Source: Heterobilharzia americana (lineage: Eukaryota; Platyhelminthes; Trematoda; Strigeidida; Schistosomatidae). Taken from it: DNA of 64,000 nucleotides. The position numbers and the translations under genes were made by a program. The notes under the pieces are model-generated. The model was not told where the DNA came from. It saw nothing but the letters and a program-made list of their open reading frames with translations, and ran no database searches. The DNA lies in the NCBI GenBank assembly GCA_944470555.2, contig OX104127.1, positions 154,643,776 through 154,707,775 on the forward strand. The letters run 5' to 3'. Shown in pieces: positions 11,713-21,540 of this stretch; the stretch's first letter is position 1; each line of letters begins with the position of its first letter.

Positions 11713-13079
11713 AATAATTAGTTTAATAAAAATTACCACCTTGCTGTTATTTAGTCTTTATAAATACAAGAAATTTTACTGTTTATTACTTTGATAGTAC
11801 TCTACTCATACTTATTTTCTTCTATTAATAAAAGTAATGAAAGTAACAAATGCCAAAATGTTCACTAAGTCCCACATGGAAGTATAAGAGCAATAATTAA
11901 TGTTTGGATATTATATTTGTTAACTTGATATAGCACAGTATGATTTGCTGTTTTATTATCTTCCGTATGGAGAACATTTAATCTAGTTTCAATTTACTGC
12001 AATCGATTTGCCTGGAATTCAAATGGTTTCCCACATCGAAACTCGATACCTACTTATTTCATGTGCTTCAATATATCTGAACATATACATATTTAACAGG
12101 GATTATCAGTCTCTGAAATTAGATGAAGCTACTTAGAATCAACTTAAAATTGTTTCATTCGGCACGTAAGATCAGCTGTACATCCATCAGTCTTCTTTAT
12201 GACACAGTCTACAGCTTTCTTAATCTTTTCACGTTTACCTACCTATACATGCTCGTAATTTATTCTCATTTGTCCATAAACACTCTTAAAAAACCTTCAT
12301 TAAATCTGTATGATTTCAATGCCCTCGTCATTTAGCAGTTAATATACAGGTGGTGTTTTTGGTGCTGTCGAAATTCTTCTTACCTTCTCTAGTTTCCTTA
12401 TTACTAATACACACTGTCGTTGAAACAGCTAGTCGATTCTCTTAAATCTCGAGCCGAATACCACTTCGATTCCAGTTATAATTTCTTCAGATTTCAGTTG
12501 ACCTAATGTGTTACTGAAGTTAGTTCCTTTCCAGAGTGCTTCGGTTTTGGTTGAGTCAAATGCCTTCAATGGGAGATTGGTCACTCACCGTTTTAGGTCA
12601 ATGGTTAATATTGTTCCATTTATAATATCATATTTCCTTTGTGCGATATGTTGCTTGCATTATTTCGTTGAACTCTTTAACTTGAGTGGTTCTGGATTTC
12701 TTTAAAATGGCTTATCTGTAAGTTTTTCTCTACACATATACTGCATTACCTTTCCAACTTTCGCAAGTGATGTTGGAGTTCATGGTGCAGGTATTTGCTG
12801 TAAGGAAGAATATTTTGCAGCTTATATCAAAACCAAGATGCTTTTTGAACCAGAATTCAGTCATTGAAGGTCGTGTGAATTTACTGAGTAACCTTCAAAT
12901 ATGAAAACCTTCGGTTTTAACGATATAAGTTTTAAAACTTGGGCACTGTAATATATCATATCAAATATACATATGTATGCTAATGCTGTATCTTATGTCT
13001 TACCAGTAGTCTGTTAATAAAGCAAAGAAGGCCTAAAATCTTGATGATGGGTAGCTTTCCCCTCAAGTTTTGATGTGTC
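11713..13079. other. Spacer upstream of H1, nothing firmly recognised
   Basis: Upstream flank of gene H1, so its promoter should lie within the first few hundred bases after 11490, but no core motif stands out. A minus-strand segment near 12480-12570 reads K-A-F-D-S-T-K, faintly like an RT or transposon remnant, and is too weak to call. Confidence 0.3.
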
Positions 13080-13191
13080 ATGCAGTGTAACAGTATTATT
13101 TACTGGATTACCTTCCGGGCAGAATTTACTGTTCATAGTCACGTCAAGATAACTCCTTCCTTCTTTGGTAATACGTTGGAGTGTTCAGATC

Positions 13192-13319
13192 CTCTCTTCA
13201 TAGTATTGCCACTATTATCATTAACATTATCATTATTAATACTAACCCCTAGAGTCGTAATGTTAATGCCAATGATAATAATAGTAGTAATAATAATAAT
13301 AGCAATAGTGTGAAGAGAG
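13192..13319. repeat. Imperfect foldback with ATA-rich arms
   Basis: The left arm from ctctcttcatagtattgcca and the right arm ending agcaatagtgtgaagagag are imperfect reverse complements of roughly 50 bp, around a centre near 13250. The arms are rich in (ATA)n-like repeats, so part of the match may be low-complexity, but the ctctcttca ends are not repetitive. Confidence 0.5.
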
Positions 13320-13499
13320 AACTCAAAGCCTCCACAGTATTACCATACAAGGAGAGTATCTCACAGACATAACATAGGATTCTCAATAAGGCTGGGATTA
13401 AAGTGGTATTTATACCTACAAACTCACTTAGAAGTTTTGGGGGTTAAAGCTCCCATTAATCCAATTCGGCAAAATAATTTAGTTTAATAAAATCCTAGC

Positions 13500-13930
13500 A
13501 ACTACTGAGAGGTCAAATACGTAGGTCCACGTAGTCGATCAGGTTCAGCTAGGCTATTCGAGAGCAGAAACCTAGCTAGATCAAAATTGGTAGATCCTAG
13601 TGACATGAGAAATTTAGAAAAAAAGCTAGGGCATAGGTATGCATCCAATTATACGCAACCACACAATAGAATGGGACAGAGAGAAAATCCCAGCGTAGAT
13701 GGACGGAGTGACTGATCGTATCAAAACCAAACACATACGACAGCTATAACTCAGTACTTTTTCCATATAAGAAAAATCCTACTACTTATATTACAAAGGT
13801 GGTGAGAAAATTAGAACTATATAAACCATATCTCAAAGTTATGGAGTGATCTCAACATGAAAACAGACAACAAATTATATCCGAAACGTAATCCAGTAAA
13901 TAATACTCTTCCATTTTGTGCTGTCCAATA
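13500..13930 (+). mobile_element. Penelope-like 3' end, copy 3
   Basis: It aligns along its length with 5908-6375. The start (gaggtcaaatacgtagg) and the middle (aaattggtagatcctagtga) match closely, as does the non-coding tail near 13880. Translated in pieces, the upstream part reads K-Y-V-G then R-S-R-S, close to the Y-I-G-x-T-x-R core of GIY-YIG nucleases, so this copy keeps more of the domain's front. Stops throughout. Confidence 0.55.
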
Positions 13931-14278
13931 AGTCAACTAAAATAGAATTTTAACGCTTAGCATAGACTTGAAACAAAACTTTGCAACTGAACTATAATGA
14001 AGATTACAAATGACACAGGCTATCACTTCGTGACTGATGTCAGTGTTTAACATCGAATGAATGGATGAATGAGAATCAGTATAACGTACAAATCTTGTTC
14101 TCTTGTTCCCACTACTTACTACACTTCACGTTATCAAGCATAACTTTCCGAAGTTAAGCACATTAGAACCATTAGTTTCTATTACAATTTCAACATTCTA
14201 CTTCCTGTTTTATATTATTGAAGTTATCAAAAGGCAATTTTTCCTTTCAGTGATCAAAACACCCGTAGTTACTACTGG

Positions 14279-14335
14279 TGACTAAACTAAGGTCACTCGT
14301 AGGTGCCTATTAGCCTTCTACTAAGTTGAAAATAT
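14279..14335 (+). repeat. 57-bp dispersed direct repeat, copy 2
   Basis: Partner of 11644-11700, in the same orientation, 2.6 kb away. Confidence 0.6.
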
Positions 14336-14689
14336 GTAACAATTATTCATTTTTGAGTAGTTTGAAGGGTTGGCTGTAAAAGCGTTGCAGCATTAATTGC
14401 TAATTGTCGTAGAAGTTGATTACTTTTAAATCACTCTGTAAGCTAGGCATTTGAGATTTCACCGCAATTAAATATTAGCTAGAAATTATCATCCTCATTT
14501 TTAAGGGATCTACTAAACCACATTTACAAGCTGGCAAAAGGTTTAAAAATGGAGCAACTCGATAAAAAATCAGTTTGTCGGGCTTTTTCTAAAACATCAC
14601 TGTTCATTAGAATGCGGATATCAGCAAATTTTTTGTGAAGTACACTGTTTTACATTAGTGAATGAAGGCAGTCTGCAGGAAGCCATGCT

Positions 14690-14832
14690 TAAACTAAGTT
14701 TCATGCTTTTTGACACTGCTCAGGAAGACGTACCTGCAATCTATGCGGAATTTATATCCGCCTGAGATTCAAACCCTCATCACCCAGTGCCGCAGACAGA
14801 GAAGTTACCATTGAGCTATTAGGGCTGTGACT
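14690..14832 (-). repeat. tRNA-related SINE-like repeat
   Basis: On the minus strand it reads tagctcaatggtaacttc (A-box-like) and, about 30 nt on, ggtttgaatctc (B-box-like), as in tRNA-derived pol III promoters. The downstream part does not close into a clean cloverleaf and there is no obvious acceptor stem, so I call it a SINE head or tRNA pseudogene, not a working tRNA. Confidence 0.4.
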
Positions 14833-14835
14833 GAC

Positions 14836-15500
14836 CTCCCATAGAATTGAATTAAGCTCACCGATCGGTGACTGGAAGGTAACCAACTTTTAGGAATAAA
14901 TAACTCTTTAGCCAAATTAGCAAAAAAGTCTGATTGTTCGGTTACAAAATATGTTCAACTAAATCACTTATATTATTATTCAAGTGCCACAGAGCAGCAT
15001 GGGGGAATAATTCTCCAAGGATGACCTCCAAAGCCAATTTTGTATATACTTTTGAAACAAAACGTTTGCACTTTTTATAAAATTTCTGTCAAATCTGCAA
15101 ACATCAAAATGACAAAATCGAAAGTGGAGTTTTCACCAAGTTCATGATTTTTCAGAAATGCTTTACGGAAACACCTTCTTAGTTTAGCTTCAATTTCCTT
15201 TTATAAATTTAAAAACTTATGATCAGTCACTTCTGAAACTCACTAATATATTTCCTATTTTGTTCTCTTCACTGAATACCTATAGTTCAGTTGTCGTTGA
15301 GGAGTACTTTTGTAGTCATTTCAATAAATTGGAACCAATGACATTTCTTCATGTAGATCTTCCACTTGCTTTTGGCCTAAGACTTGATCACTGACTAGAA
15401 AAAGTGTTCTTCTGACAAAAACCCGAAATTACCCTATTAATCCAGAAACAAGTATATCAAACACCACATAGAAAGCGGTAGAATTTGTTTTTACTATATC
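14836..15500. other. 3' flank of gene H2
   Basis: Lies downstream of the H2 stop codon on the minus strand. No other feature was recognised. Confidence 0.35.
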
Positions 15501-15501
15501 G

Positions 15502-15507
15502 TTTATT
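15502..15507 (-). promoter_or_regulatory. Candidate polyadenylation signal of H2
   Basis: An AATAAA hexamer on the minus strand, about 146 nt after the H2 stop. In such AT-rich DNA a chance match is common. Confidence 0.3.
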
Positions 15508-15652
15508 TGAACTAATACATAAGTGCATGAACCAGGGAAGTGAGATTTTATAGTAAATATGTGAATATCAAATCTCAATTATACTTGATTTTACAATTAC
15601 AATAAGTCTAAACACAAATTTATATGAAAAAACAACCATAGAAATACATTAG

Positions 15653-15791
15653 TTATTCATTTTCAGTTGATAATAACTCGTTACTCTCCTCCTTCTTTTC
15701 TTCTAGTTCATATTCATGATTTGCATCGGGAAAATATTGGATAAACCAGTGGTTTCCTGAATATTCAATACATTCTTCTAACTGACGAATT
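15653..15791 (-). CDS. Host gene H2, terminal exon
   Basis: This 139-nt terminal exon follows a 61-nt intron (acceptor ctacaaacag). It completes an AG|A arginine codon and encodes 45 residues, including I-R-Q-L-E-E-C-I-E-Y and an acidic end (E-L-E-E-K-K-E-E then S-T-E-N-E), before TAA at 15655-15653. The C-terminus is very acidic. No known domain was recognised. The frame agrees with the upstream exon, while a longer open stretch reaching 15874 runs through the intron in another phase and is not used here. Confidence 0.6.
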
Positions 15792-15852
15792 CTGTTTGTA
15801 GATAATGCATATTTCGATAAGAAATGTTTGATGCAAATTATTAACTGTTTAC

Positions 15853-15942
15853 CTTTCATCCAACCAATTTTCACGTTCTGCTTTGATTAGGCTTTTGATC
15901 TTTTCTTTATTTGCTCGAACTGATAGTATTTCCTCCTGTTCC
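15853..15942 (-). CDS. Host gene H2, penultimate exon
   Basis: A 90-nt exon with acceptor tttcctcattag and donor gtaaac. It encodes E-Q-E-E-I-L-S-V-R-A-N-K-E-K-I-K then A-E-R-E-N-W-L-D-E, an amphipathic, highly charged helix consistent with coiled coil. It begins with the third base of a codon and ends with two bases of the next, matching its proposed neighbours. The intron on its 5' side is about 6.5 kb and contains the whole Ty3/Gypsy element. Confidence 0.6.
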
Positions 15943-15992
15943 CTAATGAGGAAAAGTAATAATACCATGTAAAGGCAGTTAAAAATAATTCA

Positions 15993-15996
<4 letters not shown>

Positions 15997-16091
<95 letters not shown>

Positions 16092-16096
16092 TATAT
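15997..16096. repeat. (AT)n microsatellite
   Basis: About 100 bp of alternating AT with two short interruptions, directly in the large H2 intron. A likely site of length error in assembly. Confidence 0.95.
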
Positions 16097-16582
16097 TCGT
16101 GGGTCATAATTCTCTAATTGGCGTCGAAATGATTTGTGGTGTGACGAACACGCAGTTTTATTTGTGATTACGGGCCATCTTTTTCAGTTAGAGAGAACGG
16201 GAAGGTCAGCGAAGATATCTTTTTGGCGATTTAATTCTCTTTTTCTGTTCAATAGTAATTTATAATTTCTTGTTTAAGTATATTAGATAACTGCAAGCAT
16301 TATCTGATTAAACCCAGCAACAAAGAACAAACTGAATGGAGGTCAAAAATTCACTTATATGACACAAGGTAAAATTTATTCACAAAAGAGCATAGGAACT
16401 TCATAATTAATCGGATAGAATTTGGGGTTTTATAATATATAAAAATAATTTTTTAACTTAAATTGAGATCAAGAGTAGTACGGAAGCAAAACGAATACGA
16501 TTTTGAGTTATTAAAATGTATAAATGCAACAAAATCGTGGGTGATAAGAGAGATAGAGACAGTGTACTGTTAACAGTTTACT

Positions 16583-16586
16583 AAGT
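16583..16586 (+). repeat. Target-site duplication, left (AAGT)
   Basis: Four bases directly before the left LTR, repeated at 21222-21225 directly after the right LTR, as expected for Ty3/Gypsy integration. Confidence 0.8.
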
Positions 16587-17018
16587 TGTAGTGCACCTTC
16601 CTGGCACCAAAATATAACTAGGGCTAAAATAAATAGTTTAAATTAAATTAACTAAATAAATCTCTAGCTTGCCTCCGGATGCTTAGGGTGTTTTAAGTTT
16701 TGTTTTAACGAGCATGCATCCGAGCAGGCTTGGACGCCATTTTTGCGCTCCATTGTGCTGATCACCACGCACGTACTCCGAGTCCCTAGTTCAGCCTTAC
16801 AAGCCAGATAAGTTGATTAAACTTTTCCCTCATTCATTATTATAACATTTACCTTAAATACATAGCTCCTTTAAATACATTGCGTATCAGTTCTTTTGAT
16901 TTGTGTTTTGTTACCAGTACTTACACGTTAGGTAAAGTACTGGTTAAGCAGGTACTAGAGCACATCAAATTAAGTAGGGTTGATCAAACGTTACGGAATT
17001 GTAACACTCATCCCTACA
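16587..17018 (+). repeat. Left LTR of the Ty3/Gypsy element
   Basis: 432 bp, starting tgtagtgcacc and ending tccctaca. It differs from the right LTR at two positions close to its end (about 16983 and 16988). It should carry the promoter and poly(A) site. AATAAA hexamers occur near 16629 and 16654, and I did not identify a TATA box with confidence. Confidence 0.95.
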
Positions 17019-17023
17019 AAAAT

Positions 17024-17036
17024 TGGTGAGCCCGAG
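17024..17036 (+). other. Candidate primer-binding site
   Basis: tggtgagcccgag starts five bases after the LTR. It resembles the complement of a tRNA-Trp 3' end, the primer reported for CsRn1-type elements, with mismatches. The tRNA comparison is from memory. Confidence 0.5.
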
Positions 17037-17207
17037 TATCACTTCTTACTTTGTCTAGTACCTTTGTTCTCTTGCGTTGATTTGTCTGGCCTAATTTTGT
17101 TTTTGGGACGTCTAGCGTTTTTTTTTATATTATTGCACTCCTCATTGGTTATTTTTGCATTGTAATTTTTTTATTATCACTATCGTGCCTCGTTGATTCC
17201 CTGATCG

Positions 17208-18044
17208 ATGGCGGATAACGACTCGACTGCGCAGATGGCCATAACCCTCCAGCTTCCCACCTTCTGGGCCCACAGACCATCTGCATGGTTCTCCCATGTG
17301 GAAGCTCAATTTGCCTTGAGACACATTCAATCACAAGAAACTAAGTCCAACTTAGTCATCGTCAGCTTACCGGAAAATGTGATTGAAGACGTCTCAGATG
17401 TGCTAGATGACCCAGCACCGAATCTTTACGATCGCCTCAAAACCGCCCTCATCAAACGTGTTGCACTTACTGACCAGCAGAAAGTGCAAGAACTTTTCAG
17501 GGATGTGCATCTGGGTGATCGCAAGCCGACGCAACTGCTTCGTCAGATGAAGCAGCTGATTGCTGACTTCAACATTGATGAAGCATTTCTCAAGCAACTG
17601 TGGTTACAGAGGTTACCACAGTCGGTTCAAGGGATCCTCGCACCCTTCCATAAGTGCCCCTTAATAGAGTTGGCGGAAGCGGCTGACAGAGCTGTGGATG
17701 CTACGAAACCCAACACTAGTATCTCAGCTGCACTGTCTACTGCCACGGATTCGTTCAAAAACCCTCCCTCGGCTGTTGAGCCAACAAGTTTCGATGTTAT
17801 AACTCACATCTCAAAATTGTATGAGGAGTTGTGCAGCATCAGGAACGAAATGCGGTCTGGTAGTGCTTACAGCGGTCGCACGTCTCGCTCGCGCAACAGG
17901 TCTGCCTCCCGTACCGGTAGCAGACGTTCCAAATCGCGACAATCCCAACCCAGGTTGTGCTGGTACCATAAACGTTATGGTGCCAATGCCAAAAAGTGCA
18001 CTCGACCTTGCACCTTCGAGGCTAACCAGGCGGGAAACGTGTGA
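17208..18044 (+). CDS. gag: Gag of the Ty3/Gypsy element, CHCC-finger type
   Basis: A 278-residue intact frame starting at ATG 17208, 190 nt after the left LTR. It encodes the structural protein that assembles element RNA into particles. The N-terminal half has the helical, tryptophan-containing pattern of retrotransposon capsids (F-W-A-H-R-P then W-F near residues 19-28). A serine/arginine-rich linker follows (about 221-247). The nucleocapsid finger is C251-x2-H254-x9-C264-x3-C268, not the usual C-x2-C-x4-H-x4-C. Its last codons (GGA AAC GTG TGA) carry the frameshift site that leads into pol. It is complete, unlike pol. Confidence 0.9.
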   Translation: MADNDSTAQMAITLQLPTFWAHRPSAWFSHVEAQFALRHIQSQETKSNLVIVSLPENVIEDVSDVLDDPAPNLYDRLKTALIKRVALTDQQKVQELFRDVHLGDRKPTQLLRQMKQLIADFNIDEAFLKQLWLQRLPQSVQGILAPFHKCPLIELAEAADRAVDATKPNTSISAALSTATDSFKNPPSAVEPTSFDVITHISKLYEELCSIRNEMRSGSAYSGRTSRSRNRSASRTGSRRSKSRQSQPRLCWYHKRYGANAKKCTRPCTFEANQAGNV

Positions 18045-19636
18045 GCCAGCACGTGACGGCGACTAACGTCGCTGGCGAGCCACTTCCATGTCGCCTCTTC
18101 TTCGTCACTGATCGACATTCTGGGATACGCTTCCTAGTTGACACTGGGGCAGAAGCTAGCGTCATCCCACCTACGAAGGAAGAGCGTCTGCGGCCAATGT
18201 CTCTGCAACTTCGTGCCGCCAACGGTTCGCCCATCACAACCTATGGTCGGAGATTCCTCGATCTCAACCTTGGATTGCGTCGTCCCTTTCGTTGGGTTTT
18301 CATAGTGGCAGATGTGACCACCGGCATTATTGGTATGGATCTCTTGCAGCACTATCAGCTGCTGGTAGATGCTGGCAAGCATAAGTTGATAGATTCTACC
18401 ACAACACTCTCTGTTTCCGGTATAGTCACAAAGACGCCGCCCCTCAGTCCCGTGTACTGCACGACGGACGCTTCTAGTCCCTACGCGTCTATCATTCAGT
18501 CCTTTCCGGATGTCTTTAAGCCAAGTCGTTGTGTCCCTTGTGTGACTTCGAACGTTTCTCATCACATAACGACGACTGGCCCGCCAGTGTTTGCGAAACC
18601 ACGGCGATTATCCCCGGAGAAACTGCGTGCTGTAAAAGCCGAGTTCGAACACATGCTTGAAATGGGAATAATCAGACCATCCAACAGTCCATGGTCTTCA
18701 CCCTTGCATGTGGTACCCAAGAACAATGGCATGGACTGGAGGCCTTGTGGTGACTACCGAAGGCTCAACGCTAAAACGATTCCAGATCGTTATCCAGTCC
18801 CTCACATTCACGACTTGACTGCATCTTTAAAAGGCTCGGTTATCTTCAGTAAGCTTGACTTGACGCGTGCATATCATCAGATCCCGGTTCATCCTGATGA
18901 TGTTCCCAAGACAGCCGTCATTACACCGTTTGGTCTTTTTGAGTTCCTCCGTATGCCTTTTGGTCTTCGCAATGCAGCACAAACCTTCCAACGTTTTATT
19001 CACGATGTTTTACGTGGACTCGATTTCGCCTATGCCTACCTAGACGATATACTAATCGCTAGTCCAGACGAAGACACTCATATTAACCACTTGAAACAGG
19101 TTTTCGCCAGACTGTCAGAGCATTCGATGACAGTCAACCTGGCCAAATGCCAGATTGGCGTTCGTTCACTAAAATTTTTGGGACACGTTATCGACGAGCA
19201 AGGCATTCGCCCACTACCTGAAAAGGTACAGGCGATCCAAGACTTCCCAGTCCCAGCGTCACTTAAAGCTCTGCGTGTGTTTTTGGGTATGGTGAGCTAT
19301 TATCGTCGCTTCATTCCCCAATGTGCACACATTTTGACTGCACTGACCGACCTGCTGAAAAGTAAATGTAAAACTTTCAGCTTGACTCCGGAGGCACTAG
19401 AAGCATTTCGCAAGATCAAAACCGCAATAGCAGACGCCACGATGCTGGTGCATCAAGACGTAAACCTACCTCTCAGCATTGCGGTTGACGCCTCTAACAC
19501 GGCCATTGGAGCTGTGTTGCAACAACTTTCGGATCACACTTGGATCCCAGTTGCATTCTTCTCCGGAAGTTATCCACCTGCGAAATGCGGTACAGCACTT
19601 TCGGCAGGGAACTGCTCGCCATATATGCCTCAGTGA
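18026..19636 (+). CDS. pol: Pol: aspartic protease and reverse transcriptase
   Basis: This frame is entered by -1 slippage and starts without an ATG (first codons CCA GGC GGG). Counting from 18041, the protease active site is D34-T-G-A in [10 protein letters not shown]. The RT follows with L-D-L-T-R-A-Y-H-Q (272-280), [13 protein letters not shown] (305-317) and the catalytic Y-L-D-D (333-336). The connection and the first RNase H strand (A-V-D-A-S) come near 483-490. The frame then breaks in RNase H at about 19562-19585, probably by loss of one base, and ends at TGA 19636 after an aberrant tail. Protease and RT look functional by motif. Confidence 0.88.
   Translation, partial: PGGKRVSQHVTATNVAGEPLPCRLFFVTDRHSGIRFLVDTGAEASVIPPTKEERLRPMSLQLRAANGSPITTYGRRFLDLNLGLRRPFRWVFIVADVTTGIIGMDLLQHYQLLVDAGKHKLIDSTTTLSVSGIVTKTPPLSPVYCTTDASSPYASIIQSFPDVFKPSRCVPCVTSNVSHHITTTGPPVFAKPRRLSPEKLRAVKAEFEHMLEMGIIRPSNSPWSSPLHVVPKNNGMDWRPCGDYRRLNAKTIPDRYPVPHIHDLTASLKGSVIFSKLDLTRAYHQIPVHPDDVPKTAVITPFGLFEFLRMPFGLRNAAQTFQRFIHDVLRGLDFAYAYLDDILIASPDEDTHINHLKQVFARLSEHSMTVNLAKCQIGVRSLKFLGHVIDEQGIRPLPEKVQAIQDFPVPASLKALRVFLGMVSYYRRFIPQCAHILTALTDLLKSKCKTFSLTPEALEAFRKIKTAIADATMLVHQDVNLPLSIAVDASNTAIGAVLQQLSDHTWIPVAFFSGSYPPAKCGTALSAGNCSPYMPQ
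18032..18076 (+). promoter_or_regulatory. -1 programmed ribosomal frameshift signal, gag to pol
   Basis: The heptamer GGGAAAC (18032-18038) lies in exactly the right phase in gag (G GGA AAC). It precedes the gag stop TGA by one codon and lies in the only window where the pol frame is already open (pol frame stop at 18023-18025). Six bases later a stem can form between gccagc (18045-18050) and gctggc (18071-18076), with an inner gacg/cgtc pairing (18055-18058 with 18067-18070). Heptamer, spacer and structure together match classic retroviral -1 sites. Pol is in the -1 frame, as needed. Confidence 0.8.
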
Positions 19637-19959
19637 AACATTTTCGTCATTTTGTGGAAGGTCGTGACTTCATCATCTTTACCGACCATAAACCTCTGAC
19701 GTATGCCTTACACACCACTACTGACAGATATTCACCGCGTGAATTACGTCACCTAGATTATATTTCGCAATTCACGTCGGACATCCGTCATATTTCTGGT
19801 GTGAATAACCCTGTCGCGGACGCACTGTCTCGCGTTTGCACCACTACTTTGCCTCGAGCAGTCGACTTACGGAAGATTGCCGAACTTCAGGATTCAGACG
19901 AGGAGATGGAAAAACTTCAACACTCATCCTCTCTGAAGATACAGCGTTACCGCTCCTGA
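19581..19959 (+). pseudogene. Pol continued in shifted frame: RNase H remainder
   Basis: After the frame break the RNase H continues with [15 protein letters not shown], then T-D-H-K-P-L-T-Y and N-P-V-A-D-A-L-S-R, all standard Ty3/Gypsy RNase H and tether motifs. The frame ends at TGA 19959, where a second one-base shift near 19940 moves the continuation to the third frame. Both shifts remove a base relative to a normal pol. Sequencing or assembly error is possible but two in one domain suggests real decay. Confidence 0.75.
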
Positions 19960-20159
19960 ACAGTGAAGTGTCAATATTGTGCGACACCTCCACAGGCACA
20001 CCCAGACCCTTGCCGCCGGACTCCCTAACAGACTCGTTTAGTCGCGCGTATCCTGAACCTTCTAAAAGAGCCACGTCTAGTAACACTGATCCAGTAACCT
20101 CTACACGTGCTGGGAGGCGTGTACATTGGCCCAAGCGATACGCCGAGTTCGTTAATTAG
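19942..20159 (+). pseudogene. Pol C-terminal tail joined across an integrase deletion
   Basis: The frame resumes with C-D-T-S-T-G-T-P-R-P, the segment that in CsRn1-type pol proteins precedes the integrase zinc finger. Within a few residues it passes into T-R-A-G-R-R-V-H-W-P-K-R-Y, the typical basic end of these polyproteins, and TAG. The HHCC finger and DDE core (over 300 residues) are absent. The breakpoint lies near 20010-20040. Everything after 20160 up to the right LTR is non-coding. Confidence 0.7.
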
Positions 20160-20789
20160 CCCCAGAGCAACTTCACACTTGGTGAATTCGGAGTTTCAAC
20201 TACTTTGTCGTGGCATACACTTTCAATGCGTTTTCATACCTAAAGTTTTCAAAAGTCATGTTTACTACTTTGCAAACAGTTTTTTTTTCAAAAAAAAAAA
20301 GAAAAATCAAAAATACAATTTAAATTCCGAAAACTTTTTTTGGTTGGTTATTATTTTTTTTTCTGTACTCCTCCCACTTCGAATTGTTTGGTTTTCCTTT
20401 TCTTAGCACTCTAATGTCCCATTTCTTTCTTCTTGCAGAACCTAGAAAATGCGTTGAAAATTGGATACAATTGGCCGCTGACGATGCTACTTGGATCGTT
20501 CTTCGGTTCTCTTTGTACCAATTTCCCCCTGTACACTCCCCGGTAGATTAAGAAGCAATAGGGAAAAGTAGACGGAGGCTTTGGGTCACCTTCCACCACT
20601 GCGAGAAGGGTTGCGTCTAGACGCAAAGTTATCTTACCTCGTAGGTGTGCATAGTTGCACTAGCTTCGGAGACCCACACGTCACCTACTCCATCACCAAT
20701 ATGGAAAGGTGTTGCGTGTCCGCCTCGCAGTCGCCTCCTAGGATCGAAGGTTGCCGGTATCCCAACAACCTTCTAGGAGGGGGATAACC
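20160..20789 (+). other. 3' untranslated part of the Ty3/Gypsy element
   Basis: A 630-bp non-coding stretch between the pol tail and right LTR with T- and A-rich runs (20281-20345). It ends in the polypurine run aggaggggga (20775-20784), five bases before the LTR, the probable plus-strand primer. Confidence 0.7.
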
Positions 20790-21221
20790 TGTAGTGCACC
20801 TTCCTGGCACCAAAATATAACTAGGGCTAAAATAAATAGTTTAAATTAAATTAACTAAATAAATCTCTAGCTTGCCTCCGGATGCTTAGGGTGTTTTAAG
20901 TTTTGTTTTAACGAGCATGCATCCGAGCAGGCTTGGACGCCATTTTTGCGCTCCATTGTGCTGATCACCACGCACGTACTCCGAGTCCCTAGTTCAGCCT
21001 TACAAGCCAGATAAGTTGATTAAACTTTTCCCTCATTCATTATTATAACATTTACCTTAAATACATAGCTCCTTTAAATACATTGCGTATCAGTTCTTTT
21101 GATTTGTGTTTTGTTACCAGTACTTACACGTTAGGTAAAGTACTGGTTAAGCAGGTACTAGAGCACATCAAATTAAGTAGGGTTGGTCAATCGTTACGGA
21201 ATTGTAACACTCATCCCTACA
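20790..21221 (+). repeat. Right LTR of the Ty3/Gypsy element
   Basis: 432 bp, identical to the left LTR apart from two bases near its end. Followed by AAGT (21222-21225). Confidence 0.95.
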
Positions 21222-21225
21222 AAGT

Positions 21226-21540
21226 CCACGGTAAAAGCAAAGGTTGAACAAGCGTCTTTTATACACTTAATTCTGGTTTCTCTATACACACGGCAAGAGC
21301 CTTTGGAGAAACAGAAGCGCACCACTTTAGGCGAATTTATTTTCACTCTGCAGATGACTATAATCACTGAATCATTTATGATGCTGTCACCACTGTTGAC
21401 AAGGTGTTTAGTTATTACACTTCTGATGGATCCACTCACATCTCTTTGCAGCCAGGCGAGTTAATGTTCTTCAACCTGTTTGGAAAGAATGCGAATAGAA
21501 GATCTACATATCTAGCTCCAAAGAAAAAGATGAATTGATA
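21226..21540 (+). pseudogene. Coding-like fragment beside the Gypsy insertion
   Basis: A plus-strand frame near 21365-21537 runs 50-plus codons (T-T-V-D-K-V-F-S-Y-Y, then L-Q-P-G-E-L-M-F-F-N-L-F) to a TGA. It continues upstream through one stop into a further coding-like stretch beginning near 21296. No introns or splice sites separate the parts. It might be a processed pseudogene or a remnant of another element. I do not recognise the protein. It lies antisense to H2 inside its intron. Confidence 0.35.

Larger units (their letters stand above)
16587..21221 (+). mobile_element. Ty3/Gypsy LTR retrotransposon, CsRn1-like, integrase-deleted
   Basis: A 4.6-kb element with two 432-bp LTRs (TG...CA), a 4-bp target duplication, a primer-binding-like site, gag, pol and a polypurine run before the right LTR. 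The two LTRs differ at only two bases, so the insertion is recent. Gag ends in a Cys-His-Cys-Cys finger, a mark I associate with the CsRn1/Kabuki group that includes Boudicca-like elements of flukes. Protease and reverse transcriptase are open, RNase H is frameshifted, and the integrase region is missing. The element lies antisense inside the 6.5-kb intron of gene H2. It could not integrate by its own protein but could have been supplied in trans. Confidence 0.92.

Noticed and set aside
12480..12620. Minus-strand segment with K-A-F-D-S-T, suggestive of an RT A motif
   Set aside because: No second motif in the right place and the surroundings are full of stops; too weak to annotate.
14740..14832. 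Possible tRNA gene on the minus strand
   Set aside because: A- and B-box-like sequences are present but acceptor and anticodon stems do not pair; better explained as a SINE head.
15653..15874. 73-codon open stretch as a single gene
   Set aside because: It reads through a 61-nt intron. The splice-consistent model uses only 15653-15791 in this frame and another phase for 15853-15942.
17149..18565. Open stretches antisense or out of frame within gag and pol (17149-17334, 17821-18066, 18134-18565)
   Set aside because: Shadows of gag/pol; no motifs, and gag/pol explain the sequence.
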